DNA of 64,000 nucleotides from assembly GCA_943846675.1 (NCBI GenBank), contig OX044357.1, forward strand, positions 186,001-250,000, written 5' to 3'. The DNA is from UBA987 sp002292105. GTDB taxonomy: Bacteria > Bacteroidota > Bacteroidia > NS11-12g > UBA9320. Under the pieces are notes generated by a model that had not been told where the DNA came from, made no database searches, and was given only the letters and a program-made list of their open reading frames with translations. The position numbers and the translations under genes are program-made. Positions 25,146-34,523 of the stretch are shown one piece after another (positions within the stretch are counted from its first letter, which is position 1; each line of letters opens with the position of its first letter).

Positions 25146-25254
25146 CCCATATTGGGGACGACTTTTGTCATATCCCGCTAGCTAAAACATTATGACATAA
25201 TCTTGTTTCTGATGGTTTGGTGCAATGTGTATATTGCGGCCAAATAATCAAATC

Positions 25255-27003
25255 ATGAAACAAATTGTACACATTTTCACCTTCTTATTTTTCTGTTTAT
25301 CACAAGTTTTTCTATTTGCCCAAAGCCCGGATGGTTTTAACTATCAAGCGGTAGCAAGGGACAATGCCGGAGAATTGCTAAACAAAAAAAGCATTACCGT
25401 TAAAGCAATTATCCTTTCAGGGAAAAGCGCCTCGAACAAGGTATATCAAGAGACACATATAGTTACTACGGGAGTACTCGGACATTTCAGTCTTGTAATT
25501 GGGCAAGGTTCTACATCGGATAACTTTGCTGACATTTCATGGTCTGAAGACCCTCATCACTTGAAGATAGAAATAGATCAAGGTTCAGGATTTGCCGTAA
25601 TGGGCACCGTTGAACTGCAGTCTGTTCCCTATGCGATGCACAGTAAAACGGCGGAAAGCGTTTCTAACCTTGACCTTTCTACAGAAGACATATCTGACAT
25701 CAATAGCAATTCTGCTTCAACCGGAAATGTGTTGAAATGGGACGGTTCTAAATGGTCGCCAGATACTGATAACAATACACAGAACACCTATACAGCAGGT
25801 TCAGGAATCGACATTACAAATGCCGCAGTAAGCGCTAAAAGTGATGACAATATTTGGAATGCCAATAAGCTTAGTGGAACCAACCTAAACGCAACAAACG
25901 CAACAACGGGACAAGCTTTGCGTTGGGATGGCACACAATGGAAGCCTTCAGATGATAATGGCACGTCATACACTGCGGGCACAGGAATAGATATTACCGG
26001 TGGTGTTATATCGACGACACCTGCGGTTCCTATGTGGAATGCGGACAAGCTTAATGGGTTTGCGTTGGATAATTCGGCAACACCCCAAAAAGATCAATAT
26101 TTACGATATACAGGTACAAAATGGACCTATGATAACGGCGATACGGCAGTTTGGAAAACCAACGGGAACAACATCTACCGCATTGGTGGAATGGTTGGCA
26201 TAAATACGGATGACGCGACAAACAGGTTGAAAGTTTGGGATAGTATCAATAGCACAACATCAGGTCTGTTCATAATGACAGACAATGTATTATATGGTGG
26301 TTTGAGCACTGGAGGCGTCTATTCAGCACAAAGGTCTATTGTCGATGGACAGGGCGGTGCGTATACGTATGCGTCTATCAATGTTTCGACGGGTGATGTT
26401 CACGCCCAAGGTGAAGGTATCGGATCGTATACTTTGTCTAGTGGTGACGGGAGAACCAGTATGGCCTATTATGGAAGCGCTACAAATGGCAATACCTTTA
26501 ATTTGGGGGTCTTTGCAGACGCAACTACGGCATCAAACAGCGCATCAGGAACTAATTACGGCATTTTTGCCACGGCCGATAGTGCTGCTACAAATTATGC
26601 AGGCTACTTTTTAGGTGATGTGAACTACACAGGAACATTAACCAATGCATCTGACGCAAAACTTAAATATGATGTTGAGGGTTTAACCGACGCTACGTCA
26701 ATACTTAAATCAATAGTGCCAAAACAATACTATTACAAACAAGACGGTGAAGCAGCTGCATTAAATTTGTCTGATGGACTACAGTTTGGATTCATAGCGC
26801 AAGATTTGGAAAAAGTGTTACCCAATTTGGTGAAGGACCAAGTACAGTGGGCTGGACATAAAAAATCAGGACAAATCGAATATAAGGCTGTTAACTATGT
26901 AGGGTTAATCCCTGTTTTGACACAGGCGTTAAAAGAACAGCAAGAGTATATCGAGCAGCTTGAAAAGCGACTTACAGAAATAGAAAAAACCATTAACAAA
27001 TAA
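25255..27003 (+). CDS. Secreted fibre-like protein with S74 intramolecular chaperone C-terminus
   Basis: I start at the ATG at 25255 (signal peptide MKQIVHIFTF...FAQ) rather than the upstream in-frame ATG at 25225; this gives 582 residues. The N-terminal domain (SPDGFNYQAVARDNAGELL, VELQSVPYAMHS) is a common Bacteroidota collagen-like or fibre head. Repeats of the form VLKWDGSKWSPD, ALRWDGTQWKPS and YLRYTGTKWTYD follow. The C-terminal ~119 residues are a peptidase S74/endosialidase chaperone domain with Ser466-Asp and Lys471 of the self-cleavage dyad (SDAKLK) and a terminal coiled coil. In phages this domain trimerises a fibre and then cuts itself off. Here it is on a signal-peptide protein, so a cell-surface fibre is likely. 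Confidence 0.82.
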   Translation: MKQIVHIFTFLFFCLSQVFLFAQSPDGFNYQAVARDNAGELLNKKSITVKAIILSGKSASNKVYQETHIVTTGVLGHFSLVIGQGSTSDNFADISWSEDPHHLKIEIDQGSGFAVMGTVELQSVPYAMHSKTAESVSNLDLSTEDISDINSNSASTGNVLKWDGSKWSPDTDNNTQNTYTAGSGIDITNAAVSAKSDDNIWNANKLSGTNLNATNATTGQALRWDGTQWKPSDDNGTSYTAGTGIDITGGVISTTPAVPMWNADKLNGFALDNSATPQKDQYLRYTGTKWTYDNGDTAVWKTNGNNIYRIGGMVGINTDDATNRLKVWDSINSTTSGLFIMTDNVLYGGLSTGGVYSAQRSIVDGQGGAYTYASINVSTGDVHAQGEGIGSYTLSSGDGRTSMAYYGSATNGNTFNLGVFADATTASNSASGTNYGIFATADSAATNYAGYFLGDVNYTGTLTNASDAKLKYDVEGLTDATSILKSIVPKQYYYKQDGEAAALNLSDGLQFGFIAQDLEKVLPNLVKDQVQWAGHKKSGQIEYKAVNYVGLIPVLTQALKEQQEYIEQLEKRLTEIEKTINK

Positions 27004-27007
27004 GACC

Positions 27008-27427
27008 ATGATAAAGCAAGTATTTTCTATTGGTTTGGTTTTGTTGGCGTATTCAGGTTACGGGCAATCCATTGAACGAAGCGTGATTTCATCAGCTGGT
27101 GAAGTGATTAATAGCAGCGCCCTAACCTTGGAGTATTCTGTCGGCGAGCCTTATGCTGGCGAGTTGTCAAATTCCACAGTGAATGTAACAACGGGTTTCA
27201 ATCAAGGTTATGCCATTGATAATAGTAGTGTAGCTAATGTTTCATCAATCCTTGAGGTATTGATATTTCCAAATCCATCACAAAACGTCTTAAACATATC
27301 GGCGGAAACGCCATGTGAGACACGAATTTTTAGTTTATTGGGTGAAGAGATTTACCGAAGTAGTGGTCCAGCACAGATGCACCAGATTGATGTTTCGGGT
27401 TTGGCCAAAGGTAATGTATACGGTTGA
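27008..27427 (+). CDS. T9SS type A sorting-domain protein, frameshifted near its end
   Basis: This is a 139-residue protein in the present frame, with a signal peptide ending YGQS and a short mature region (VISSAGEVINSSALTLEYSVGEP) typical of small T9SS proteins. The type A sorting domain begins at VLIFPNPSQNVLNISAE but is cut at LAKGNVYG-stop. In the next frame the expected end appears (MYTVEVSCGKTQSYSKWLKN, stop at 27476). Removing one A from the GGTAATG at ~27412-27418 joins the two. Without the last strand the protein should not be exported by T9SS. The repaired stop would overlap the convergent gene's stop by 4 bp. It lies 4 bp after the S74 protein gene, so the two form an operon. Confidence 0.72.
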   Translation: MIKQVFSIGLVLLAYSGYGQSIERSVISSAGEVINSSALTLEYSVGEPYAGELSNSTVNVTTGFNQGYAIDNSSVANVSSILEVLIFPNPSQNVLNISAETPCETRIFSLLGEEIYRSSGPAQMHQIDVSGLAKGNVYG

Positions 27428-27472
27428 GGTCTCTTGTGGCAAGACACAATCTTATTCTAAATGGCTAAAAAA

Positions 27473-29776
27473 CTAACGGATTACGGTAAGCGTTCCTGAA
27501 TACCTAAGTACATCGTTGTACACGCTTTTAACCTTAATAAGGTAGAGGTAGGTTCCCTCTTGTACAAGTTTGCCTTGGTATGTTCCATCCCACGGTTTTT
27601 TGATGTCGTCTGAGTGATAGATTTTCTCACCCCATCTGGTGTAAATGGTCATATCTAAGGACTTGATGCCGTAAAGCATCCCACCAGGACTAAAGGTGGT
27701 GTTCACGTCGTTTTCAGGACCAGGACTAAATGCATTAGGAATAAAGATGTTTAAGTCGGGTTTTATGATGACGGTTCGGTAAAATGTGTCAGCACATTTA
27801 AAGTCATTATTAGCGATAAGACGTGCTCTAAATACGCCCGTATCTAGATATTGATGCAGTACTTCAGGGCCGAATTCTTCTGGACTAAAATCACCGAAAT
27901 ACCAGTTCCATGAATTCGCATCCGAACCACTTTCCACAAAGTTCACAAAAGGGTCTGTGATATATATGTCTTTTGGAAAAAGATCAAACTTAGCTTTGGC
28001 TTTAGGCCACACGGTGATGTTTTGCTCAAATGAATCAAGACAACCGAAGCTATTTTCTATCCTGAGTTGAACAGGGTAACTGCCGGCAGTGTTAAACACT
28101 TGTTGGTGATCTTGTACATACGAAACTATTTTGCCTTTTACTTTCCAGCGCCACTCATCTATAGAACCCTTGGTGGTAGAGCTGTCATAAAAAAAGGCGT
28201 CTTGACGTTCGCATATGTTTTCAAACCCAAACCGAACATCGGGTAATGGTTGAATTTCAATCATGCTGTTTAGTGTGTCAAAACAATTAAACGTATTTTT
28301 CGTGATCAACGAAACAGCTTTAATGCCAGCACTACCAAATGCATGATTTGGAGAAACAGCAGTGTACGTTGATCCATCAATAGTCCAATCTTGAGTTAAC
28401 GGCATGCCTAACGTTGAGGTGGACGTTGACGTAAACAGCGTTACACCACTTGAGCAAGTGTCTTGATGTGTAAAACTACTTTGCGGTAACGGATAGACTT
28501 GAACAGATTTGGTAATAGAGTCCCAACAACCGCGATTTCCGCGTACTTTTCTTTTCATATTGAAGTTACCGTCGCTGGTAAAACTATGAAGCAGTGAATT
28601 CAGATTGTGTGCGGTGCTGTTTTCATATTCCCAAACCGAGGTATCGATATTCCCTGTTTGGATGAAGGAAGAATCAGTAAACAAAATGGGTTTCAAATAA
28701 CAATCGTTGTCAAAAGTGAAATTTGGAACGGGGCAGGTTGGATAGTTATTCAATACCCATGCGCCTGAATAACTTCGAAGGTTTTCTGTGATGGTTTGAT
28801 TACTCGACACGTTTGTCGTTCCATCAATATTATAATCCCAAGAGGCAAAACCTACGTCGAAACGAGAAGGTTTTAGGTCTTTTTCTACAATGTCGTTAAG
28901 TCCACCAGATGAACCATCCCACTCTCTATCGACATATGTAAACCCAAGTTTAACAATCGGGTTCGAGGTGTACCCGTTGGTGGTAATTATAAAAAACCGG
29001 TCTAATGCTTTTATGTCGTTTTCGATCTTATATCTGTTTTCAAGGTGCGGAACGCCTATCGGTAAAGGCCTGTTGTTAGGAATCGCAACGGTATTGGTTG
29101 GGTATGTGGCAACAGCTATATAACCAGAGTCAGCAGATTGGTTACCGGCCGAAGTAACGTCAATCGACATCGGTATTAATTGAAAGTCTGTTGTTCCGAA
29201 AGGAATACTGTGCACCGACCCAGCAACCCCTTTTCGAATATTCCATTGCACCTTACTGTAACCGACGCTTGGGTCCGTTTCTCCAATCAACATACCACTT
29301 GTTCGTTCAAACGCATTGGCAGCAGGGTTGTTGACAATCAATGTGTTGGAATTAAGAAACAAATGGCGGGTAGTTAAGTCCAGTGTACCATTTTTGGCGC
29401 CAGTAAATCCGCCACCAACCAGGGTCGAAACCAGAATCGACTTTATTCCACCCCCAGAAAGTTTTAAATTGTTAAATGAGGTAGATTGACTACCCTTAAT
29501 ACGTTGATTATTACCAGTAAGCTCTACTGTGCCGTGGTTGTTACCAACTGCGGGTGATGTACCAAGGTTGTTCCAATCTCCATCTAAATGAATCGTGCCA
29601 CTATTTGTCGTGCTGACTAAGGCTACTCCTTTGCTTGTGTAATCACCTGTGGCGCCATGTATGACAACATGGGCGTCATCTTTTAGCACAACGTGGGCGT
29701 CTTTAGTAATCCATCCCTGTGCAAATACAGGAGATACAGATAGCGCTAAAACTAGATATGATAACAGTTTATTCAT
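27473..29776 (-). CDS. T9SS type B surface protein with PKD domains
   Basis: This is a 767-residue protein with a signal peptide (MNKLLSYLVL...VFAQ). Residues ~25-150 are beta-helix-like (VVLKDDAHVVIHG, GTIHLDGDWNNLG and similar). Several PKD-like domains follow (for example WRWKVKGKI..., NSWNWYFGDFSPEEFGPEVLHQY). The C-terminal ~90 residues are a gliding-motility-associated type B sorting domain: IFIPNAFSPGPENDVNTTF, TIYTRWGEKIYHS, WDGTYQGKLVQEGTYLYLI and SGTLTVIR. It is exported by T9SS and probably held at the surface. It lies between two S74-domain protein genes. Confidence 0.88.
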   Translation of the reverse strand: MNKLLSYLVLALSVSPVFAQGWITKDAHVVLKDDAHVVIHGATGDYTSKGVALVSTTNSGTIHLDGDWNNLGTSPAVGNNHGTVELTGNNQRIKGSQSTSFNNLKLSGGGIKSILVSTLVGGGFTGAKNGTLDLTTRHLFLNSNTLIVNNPAANAFERTSGMLIGETDPSVGYSKVQWNIRKGVAGSVHSIPFGTTDFQLIPMSIDVTSAGNQSADSGYIAVATYPTNTVAIPNNRPLPIGVPHLENRYKIENDIKALDRFFIITTNGYTSNPIVKLGFTYVDREWDGSSGGLNDIVEKDLKPSRFDVGFASWDYNIDGTTNVSSNQTITENLRSYSGAWVLNNYPTCPVPNFTFDNDCYLKPILFTDSSFIQTGNIDTSVWEYENSTAHNLNSLLHSFTSDGNFNMKRKVRGNRGCWDSITKSVQVYPLPQSSFTHQDTCSSGVTLFTSTSTSTLGMPLTQDWTIDGSTYTAVSPNHAFGSAGIKAVSLITKNTFNCFDTLNSMIEIQPLPDVRFGFENICERQDAFFYDSSTTKGSIDEWRWKVKGKIVSYVQDHQQVFNTAGSYPVQLRIENSFGCLDSFEQNITVWPKAKAKFDLFPKDIYITDPFVNFVESGSDANSWNWYFGDFSPEEFGPEVLHQYLDTGVFRARLIANNDFKCADTFYRTVIIKPDLNIFIPNAFSPGPENDVNTTFSPGGMLYGIKSLDMTIYTRWGEKIYHSDDIKKPWDGTYQGKLVQEGTYLYLIKVKSVYNDVLRYSGTLTVIR

Positions 29777-29795
29777 TCAGCGTTATGGCTATTTC

Positions 29796-32700
29796 CTATT
29801 TTTTAAGTAATTTCTTAATGGCTACTATCTCTTCTCTTAGGGCTTTTATTTCAACACCTTGTTTAGAGATTGTTGATTCTAAATTTTCTATCTTATTGGT
29901 ACGCGCTATAAGGGCTTGCACGGCTGCAATATTTACCCCATTAAAAGCCAGTGTGCTAATGCCAAGACTGTCCGAACCACCCAAACCAAAAGATTTATGG
30001 AAGTCTTGAGCCATGGGCCCGATGAATTTAACGTCATCGGCGTTCCCTTTGTAATTCCATTTAGTAATGGATAGGTCTTCTATTTTATCAAGAAGGTCTT
30101 CTCCATTTATATCTTCAAAATTTTCTTTCATGTTTCTATCTGAAACAGAAATCCAAGATGTACCACCATTTAACATGTAAACACCGGTGGTCAAATCCGA
30201 TTTGGAATACAACCGGTATCCGTTGTTAAAACGCATGGTCATAGTGTGCTGTGCAGGACTAAGCATGGTTGTTGTTGTACTTCCATCACCAAATATAAAG
30301 GAGCCGTTCTTCGAGTTCGTAGAAACAAAACTTCCGATTGCGACAGACCTATCAGCCACTGCATCGGCGTTATTTCCGATAGCGACCGAATAGGGGTTGT
30401 TGGTTCGTACATTAAAACCGATTGCAACTGCCCCAGTTCCTTCGGAGAAAGCGTTGTGACCAATAGCTACAGCATAATCACCTTTGACGGTATCTTTATG
30501 ACCAAAGGCGTAACCATGTTTATATCCACTTAAGACAAAACAATCTTCACCAAATATTCCTGAATTTGTACCCAACGCGGTAGAGTTGACCCCAGTAACA
30601 AATGAGTATTGACCATAGGCAGTATTACCTGTTCCAATGGCCATTGTATTCTTACCACCTGTAATAGATTTATTTCCTATGGCCATAGAATATTCGAGCA
30701 GGGTGACCGCACTGTCACCTATAGAAATACTATGATCTCCAACGGCCTTAGCGCCTTTACCTGCAGCAAATGTGTAATCATCTGAAGCTAGTGAACCGTA
30801 TCCAAAAGCGGTAGAGTATAAACCTAAATTGGCTGCGTCCCACTCTGTTCCTAAAGCAGTTCCTGCGCGAAATGCAGATGTTCTTGGGTTAAAATGTAAA
30901 CGTGTACTTGCACCAATGGAACCCGCAGAAGCGCCTGTTCCAACCTTACCGTCAACCAAAAAACCATCTGTTCCCTTTATTTCTACAGCGCCATTATCCG
31001 CGGTAATAGTTCTACCGTTACCAGCACCGCCTTCGTCATAGGCCATATCCAAGGTGTTTCGGTCTAAATAACCCGGCACCCATGTTGTGCCATCCCAAAT
31101 AATAACATCTCCTACCGTATTACCAGATTTTAAACCTACTTTTTTAGGGCTAGCGGCAGTGCCAGCACCAGTTATGTTCAAAAACCCATTGGTAATGGTG
31201 TCTGTAACTTCGTTACCCACAATACTATCAACTTCGTTCGGGTGAACGATTTGTGACGGCACCCAGTTCGAGCCATTCCACATCCAGACGTCTCCGTTGC
31301 TTGTACCGGTAGTTACCCCAATTTTGTATGGGTTCGCTGCGGTTCCAGATCCTGAACGCTGCAAAATACCTCTTGCGTTTATTGTATCAGTTAACTCATT
31401 ACCAATTATTCCATCCACTTCATTCGGATGCGTGATTTGTGTAGGCACCCAAGAAGTACCGTTCCACATCCAAACATCACCGGAAGCTGTACCACTATTT
31501 ATACCAACCGTATATGGGTTAGCGTCGACGCCAGTTCCACCCCTTGTTAAAATTCCTTTGGAACCAAGTGTATCTGCAATTTCATTACCAATGACACTGT
31601 CTTTTTCCAATGGAATAATGATGGTTGTAAGTACCCACTTTGTTCCATCCCACACTAAAGATTGTCCTGCGCTGGTTCCGGGTTTTGCCCCAATGGTATA
31701 AGGGTCAACATCTGTTCCGCTGCCTTGTCTGACAATCAAACCATACGTGTTAAATGTATCCGCAATTTCGTTACCAATGACACTGTCTTTTTCTTTTGGA
31801 ATAACAACTGGTGGGTGAGTAATCTGAGAGGGCACCCAAGAGGAGCCACTCCACATCCACACATCGCCATTTGAGTTCCCTGGCTCTATGCCCATTTTTA
31901 AAGGACTGGCTTGTGTGCCAGCACCAGAAAGGTTTAAAATACCTCTAGCGTTAATGGTATCAGTGACCTCGTTACCAATAACACTGTCTTGTTCGCTTGG
32001 AATAGTGACAGATGATGACGTCCATTTATTGCCGTCCCACATCCAAACATCACCGACATTGTTTCCTGCGTTTACCGATATTTTATACGGATTTGCTGTG
32101 GTACCATTTCCTTGACGGCTTATGATGCCCCTAGAGTTAATGGTATCCGTAAGCTCGTTTCCGATAACGGCGTCTTGTTCTGTTGGGAAAACAATGGGAT
32201 TTGAAACCCACTTATTACCGTCCCACATAAAAACATCCCCGATAGCTGATCCAGCTGTTACCCCCAATGTGTATGGGTTTGCGGAGTTTCCACTACCATT
32301 CCGAATCAATATGCCCCTAGATTGGGCTGTATCACTAATTTCATTTCCGATTATACTGTCTTTTTCGAATGGAAACTGGGTTAACACCCAATTGTTGCCG
32401 CCCCACATCCAAATATCATTTTGTGAACTTCCACTGTTTACACCAACGGTGTATGGATCAGCAGATGTTCCAGAACCACCTCGATTGAGTAGCCCCAAAC
32501 TATTAGCAGTATCCGTAATTTCATTACCAATGACGCCGTCCTGTTCTCTTAAAGCAACATTCCGTGCGAAGACCAACTGTCCGAAAGCGTTAACAGTAAA
32601 CTGTGGTATAGAGTCGGTATTTCCATATTGACCGGTCGTAATTCCTGTAGGTTCTAAACCAATTGTACCATAGCCTTCAATTGTATTGCCTGTTAAGCCA

Positions 32701-33047
32701 GTGCCAGCAGTAATATTTTGAAAGATGGGTTTCCACCTATTTATGTCATAATACCAAAAACCAATCGTGTCGTCGGTTTGGTAAACCAATAATCCGTTTG
32801 CAGGGCCGGGTATTCCTAGCTTTGCGGCTTTTGTGAGTCGTGGAACCAACATGCCTCTTGAATCTGATTTGACATCGAGAATCGCCGAGGGGTCAGGGTC
32901 TGTGCCATCTTCATTAACGCCAACACCTTGACCGTAAGTCATAGAAAATGTGGACAGTAATAAAATTAGTGAAGACGCCCTTCGGAAAACTTTGGGCAGC
33001 AAGTTTCTATTTTTTTGGGTACGTGCCAAACGAAAATTACGCATCAT
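29796..33047 (-). CDS. Long repeat fibre protein with YadA-like head and S74 chaperone C-terminus
   Basis: This is a 1083-residue protein with a signal peptide (~residues 22-40, ending TYGQG). The opening domain (LVPRLTKAAKLGIPGPANGL, FWYYDINRWKPI) is a common Bacteroidota fibre head. Residues ~168-664 hold eight tandem ~62-residue repeats. Residues ~770-930 carry YadA-head-like 14-residue repeats (AIGDSAV..., MAIGNKSI..., MAIGTGNTAYG), which form trimeric beta-rolls. Residues 967-1083 are an S74 chaperone domain with the dyad Ser969 and Lys974 (SDRNMK) and a terminal coiled coil. Together these suggest a self-cleaving trimeric surface fibre. It is transcribed with the T9SS type B gene 19 bp downstream. 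Confidence 0.85.
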   Translation of the reverse strand: MMRNFRLARTQKNRNLLPKVFRRASSLILLLSTFSMTYGQGVGVNEDGTDPDPSAILDVKSDSRGMLVPRLTKAAKLGIPGPANGLLVYQTDDTIGFWYYDINRWKPIFQNITAGTGLTGNTIEGYGTIGLEPTGITTGQYGNTDSIPQFTVNAFGQLVFARNVALREQDGVIGNEITDTANSLGLLNRGGSGTSADPYTVGVNSGSSQNDIWMWGGNNWVLTQFPFEKDSIIGNEISDTAQSRGILIRNGSGNSANPYTLGVTAGSAIGDVFMWDGNKWVSNPIVFPTEQDAVIGNELTDTINSRGIISRQGNGTTANPYKISVNAGNNVGDVWMWDGNKWTSSSVTIPSEQDSVIGNEVTDTINARGILNLSGAGTQASPLKMGIEPGNSNGDVWMWSGSSWVPSQITHPPVVIPKEKDSVIGNEIADTFNTYGLIVRQGSGTDVDPYTIGAKPGTSAGQSLVWDGTKWVLTTIIIPLEKDSVIGNEIADTLGSKGILTRGGTGVDANPYTVGINSGTASGDVWMWNGTSWVPTQITHPNEVDGIIGNELTDTINARGILQRSGSGTAANPYKIGVTTGTSNGDVWMWNGSNWVPSQIVHPNEVDSIVGNEVTDTITNGFLNITGAGTAASPKKVGLKSGNTVGDVIIWDGTTWVPGYLDRNTLDMAYDEGGAGNGRTITADNGAVEIKGTDGFLVDGKVGTGASAGSIGASTRLHFNPRTSAFRAGTALGTEWDAANLGLYSTAFGYGSLASDDYTFAAGKGAKAVGDHSISIGDSAVTLLEYSMAIGNKSITGGKNTMAIGTGNTAYGQYSFVTGVNSTALGTNSGIFGEDCFVLSGYKHGYAFGHKDTVKGDYAVAIGHNAFSEGTGAVAIGFNVRTNNPYSVAIGNNADAVADRSVAIGSFVSTNSKNGSFIFGDGSTTTTMLSPAQHTMTMRFNNGYRLYSKSDLTTGVYMLNGGTSWISVSDRNMKENFEDINGEDLLDKIEDLSITKWNYKGNADDVKFIGPMAQDFHKSFGLGGSDSLGISTLAFNGVNIAAVQALIARTNKIENLESTISKQGVEIKALREEIVAIKKLLKK
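31055..32546 (-). repeat. Eight coding tandem repeats of ~186 bp
   Basis: Eight diverged in-frame units of ~62 residues follow the pattern DSVIGNEITDTxxxRGIL, GSGTxANPYTIGVxxG, xxGDVWMWDGxxWVPSQI and PxE. The units are diverged at DNA level, so this is an old array under coding constraint, but it could still recombine to change fibre length. Confidence 0.88.
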
Positions 33048-33117
33048 ATCAATGATTTCAAATGTTACTTTAGGTAGTTAGTAACCGCTAAGGTAATAAA
33101 TTGTAGACAGAATTGGC

Positions 33118-33145
33118 TTGCACCGCAGCGGTTTAGTTATCTTTG
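33118..33145 (+). promoter_or_regulatory. glyA promoter
   Basis: A -33 TTG (33118-33120) and a -7 TATCTTTG (33138-33145) are separated by 17 bases, a good match to the Bacteroidota TTG/TAnnTTTG promoter. The box ends 13 bases before the chosen glyA ATG at 33159, and the alternative upstream GTG at 33147 would sit on the transcription start. This decides the start codon. Confidence 0.6.
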
Positions 33146-33158
33146 TGTGTACAATAAA

Positions 33159-34460
33159 ATGGAAATGGATACAGAGATTTTTGATTTAATCAACCGAGAA
33201 TTACACCGTCAACAAGAAGGTATTGAGTTAATCGCAAGTGAGAATTTTGTTTCAGAACCAGTGCTTCAAGCAGTTGGGAGCGTTTTGACGAATAAGTACG
33301 CTGAAGGATTGCCTGGTAAGCGTTATTATGGTGGTTGTGAAGTGGTAGACCAGGTTGAACAAATTGCTATTGATAGAGCAAAAAAACTATTTGGTGTAAT
33401 ATGGGCAAACGTACAGCCACATTCAGGTTCACAAGCCAATGCTGCAGTTATGTTAGCTTGCTTAGAGCCAGGTGAAAAGATACTTGGATTTGATTTGTCT
33501 AATGGAGGCCATTTAACCCACGGTTCTCCTGTAAATTTTTCAGGAAAAACATACAACGCATTTCACTACGGAATAGACCAAGAAACAGGTTTGGTAGATA
33601 TGGATAGCGTTGAAGAGATTGCCTTACGAGAAAAACCAAAATTGATTATTTGTGGCGCATCAAGTTATTCAAGAGATTGGGACTACGCAAGGTTTAGAGA
33701 AATAGCGGATAAAGTAGATGCTATTTTGCTTGCGGATATTTCGCACTCATCAGGATTGATTGCATCCGGTTTGTTGAACAACCCAGTAGAACATTGTCAC
33801 ATACTTACGACGACAACCCACAAAACCTTGAGAGGTCCTCGAGGGGGTATGATTATGGTTGGAGAAGATTTCGAAAATAAGCGAGGCGTACGTGATCGTA
33901 AAGGAAACTTACGCAAGATGACGGCACTACTCGATTCTGCAGTTTTTCCGGGAAGTCAAGGCGGGCCCTTGGAGCATGTTATTGCTGGGAAAGCGGTTGC
34001 TTTTAAGGAAGCGGATACCGAGGACTACACGCAGTATTGCAAACAGCTGATTTTAAACGCGAAAGAAATGGCACGTCAATTTGAAAAGCGTGGCTACAAA
34101 GTGATTTCAGGTGGAACAGACAACCACTTAATGTTGATAGATTTGAGAACAAAGTTTGAAGACTTAACGGGTCGAATGGCCGAGGATACATTGGTTCGTT
34201 GTCATATAACAATCAACAAAAACACAGTACCACAAGAGACTAGATCGCCTTTTGTTACTTCAGGAATGCGCATAGGTACTCCAGCCATTACAACTCGTGG
34301 ATTAAAGGAAGAACATATGGCGCCGATTGTAAGTTTAGTTGATCGTGCGTTGAACAACCACGACAATGAAGGCATACTCGATGAGGTTACTACGGAAGTA
34401 AATGCACTTATGCGACAGTTTCCATTGTATTCAGATCGCCAAAAGATGGCTACGGCGTAA
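33159..34460 (+). CDS. glyA: Serine hydroxymethyltransferase
   Basis: This PLP enzyme interconverts serine and glycine with transfer of a one-carbon unit to tetrahydrofolate in the cytoplasm. It has 433 residues from the ATG at 33159. The family core is complete: IELIASENFVSEPVLQA, TNKYAEGLPGKRYYGGCE, NVQPHSGSQAN and the PLP-lysine motif TTTTHKTLRGPRGG with K222. Conserved LDSAVFPGSQGGPLEH and SGMRIGTPAITTRG follow. It is preceded by a clear Bacteroidota promoter and followed by the SulP gene with a 63-bp gap. Confidence 0.97.
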   Translation: MEMDTEIFDLINRELHRQQEGIELIASENFVSEPVLQAVGSVLTNKYAEGLPGKRYYGGCEVVDQVEQIAIDRAKKLFGVIWANVQPHSGSQANAAVMLACLEPGEKILGFDLSNGGHLTHGSPVNFSGKTYNAFHYGIDQETGLVDMDSVEEIALREKPKLIICGASSYSRDWDYARFREIADKVDAILLADISHSSGLIASGLLNNPVEHCHILTTTTHKTLRGPRGGMIMVGEDFENKRGVRDRKGNLRKMTALLDSAVFPGSQGGPLEHVIAGKAVAFKEADTEDYTQYCKQLILNAKEMARQFEKRGYKVISGGTDNHLMLIDLRTKFEDLTGRMAEDTLVRCHITINKNTVPQETRSPFVTSGMRIGTPAITTRGLKEEHMAPIVSLVDRALNNHDNEGILDEVTTEVNALMRQFPLYSDRQKMATA

Positions 34461-34523
34461 TTTCAAGCCAATTAGGAAATTATATTTTGTCTTCTTGATT
34501 GGTTTCGATACTTTGCCCTGTTC

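Noticed and set aside
31055..32546. CRISPR array or non-coding repeat
   Set aside because: The units are ~186 bp, diverged and in frame within one long open reading frame.
25255..33047. Prophage, because of the S74 tail-fibre chaperone domains
   Set aside because: No capsid, terminase, portal or lysis genes lie near; both proteins have signal peptides and Bacteroidota fibre-head domains.
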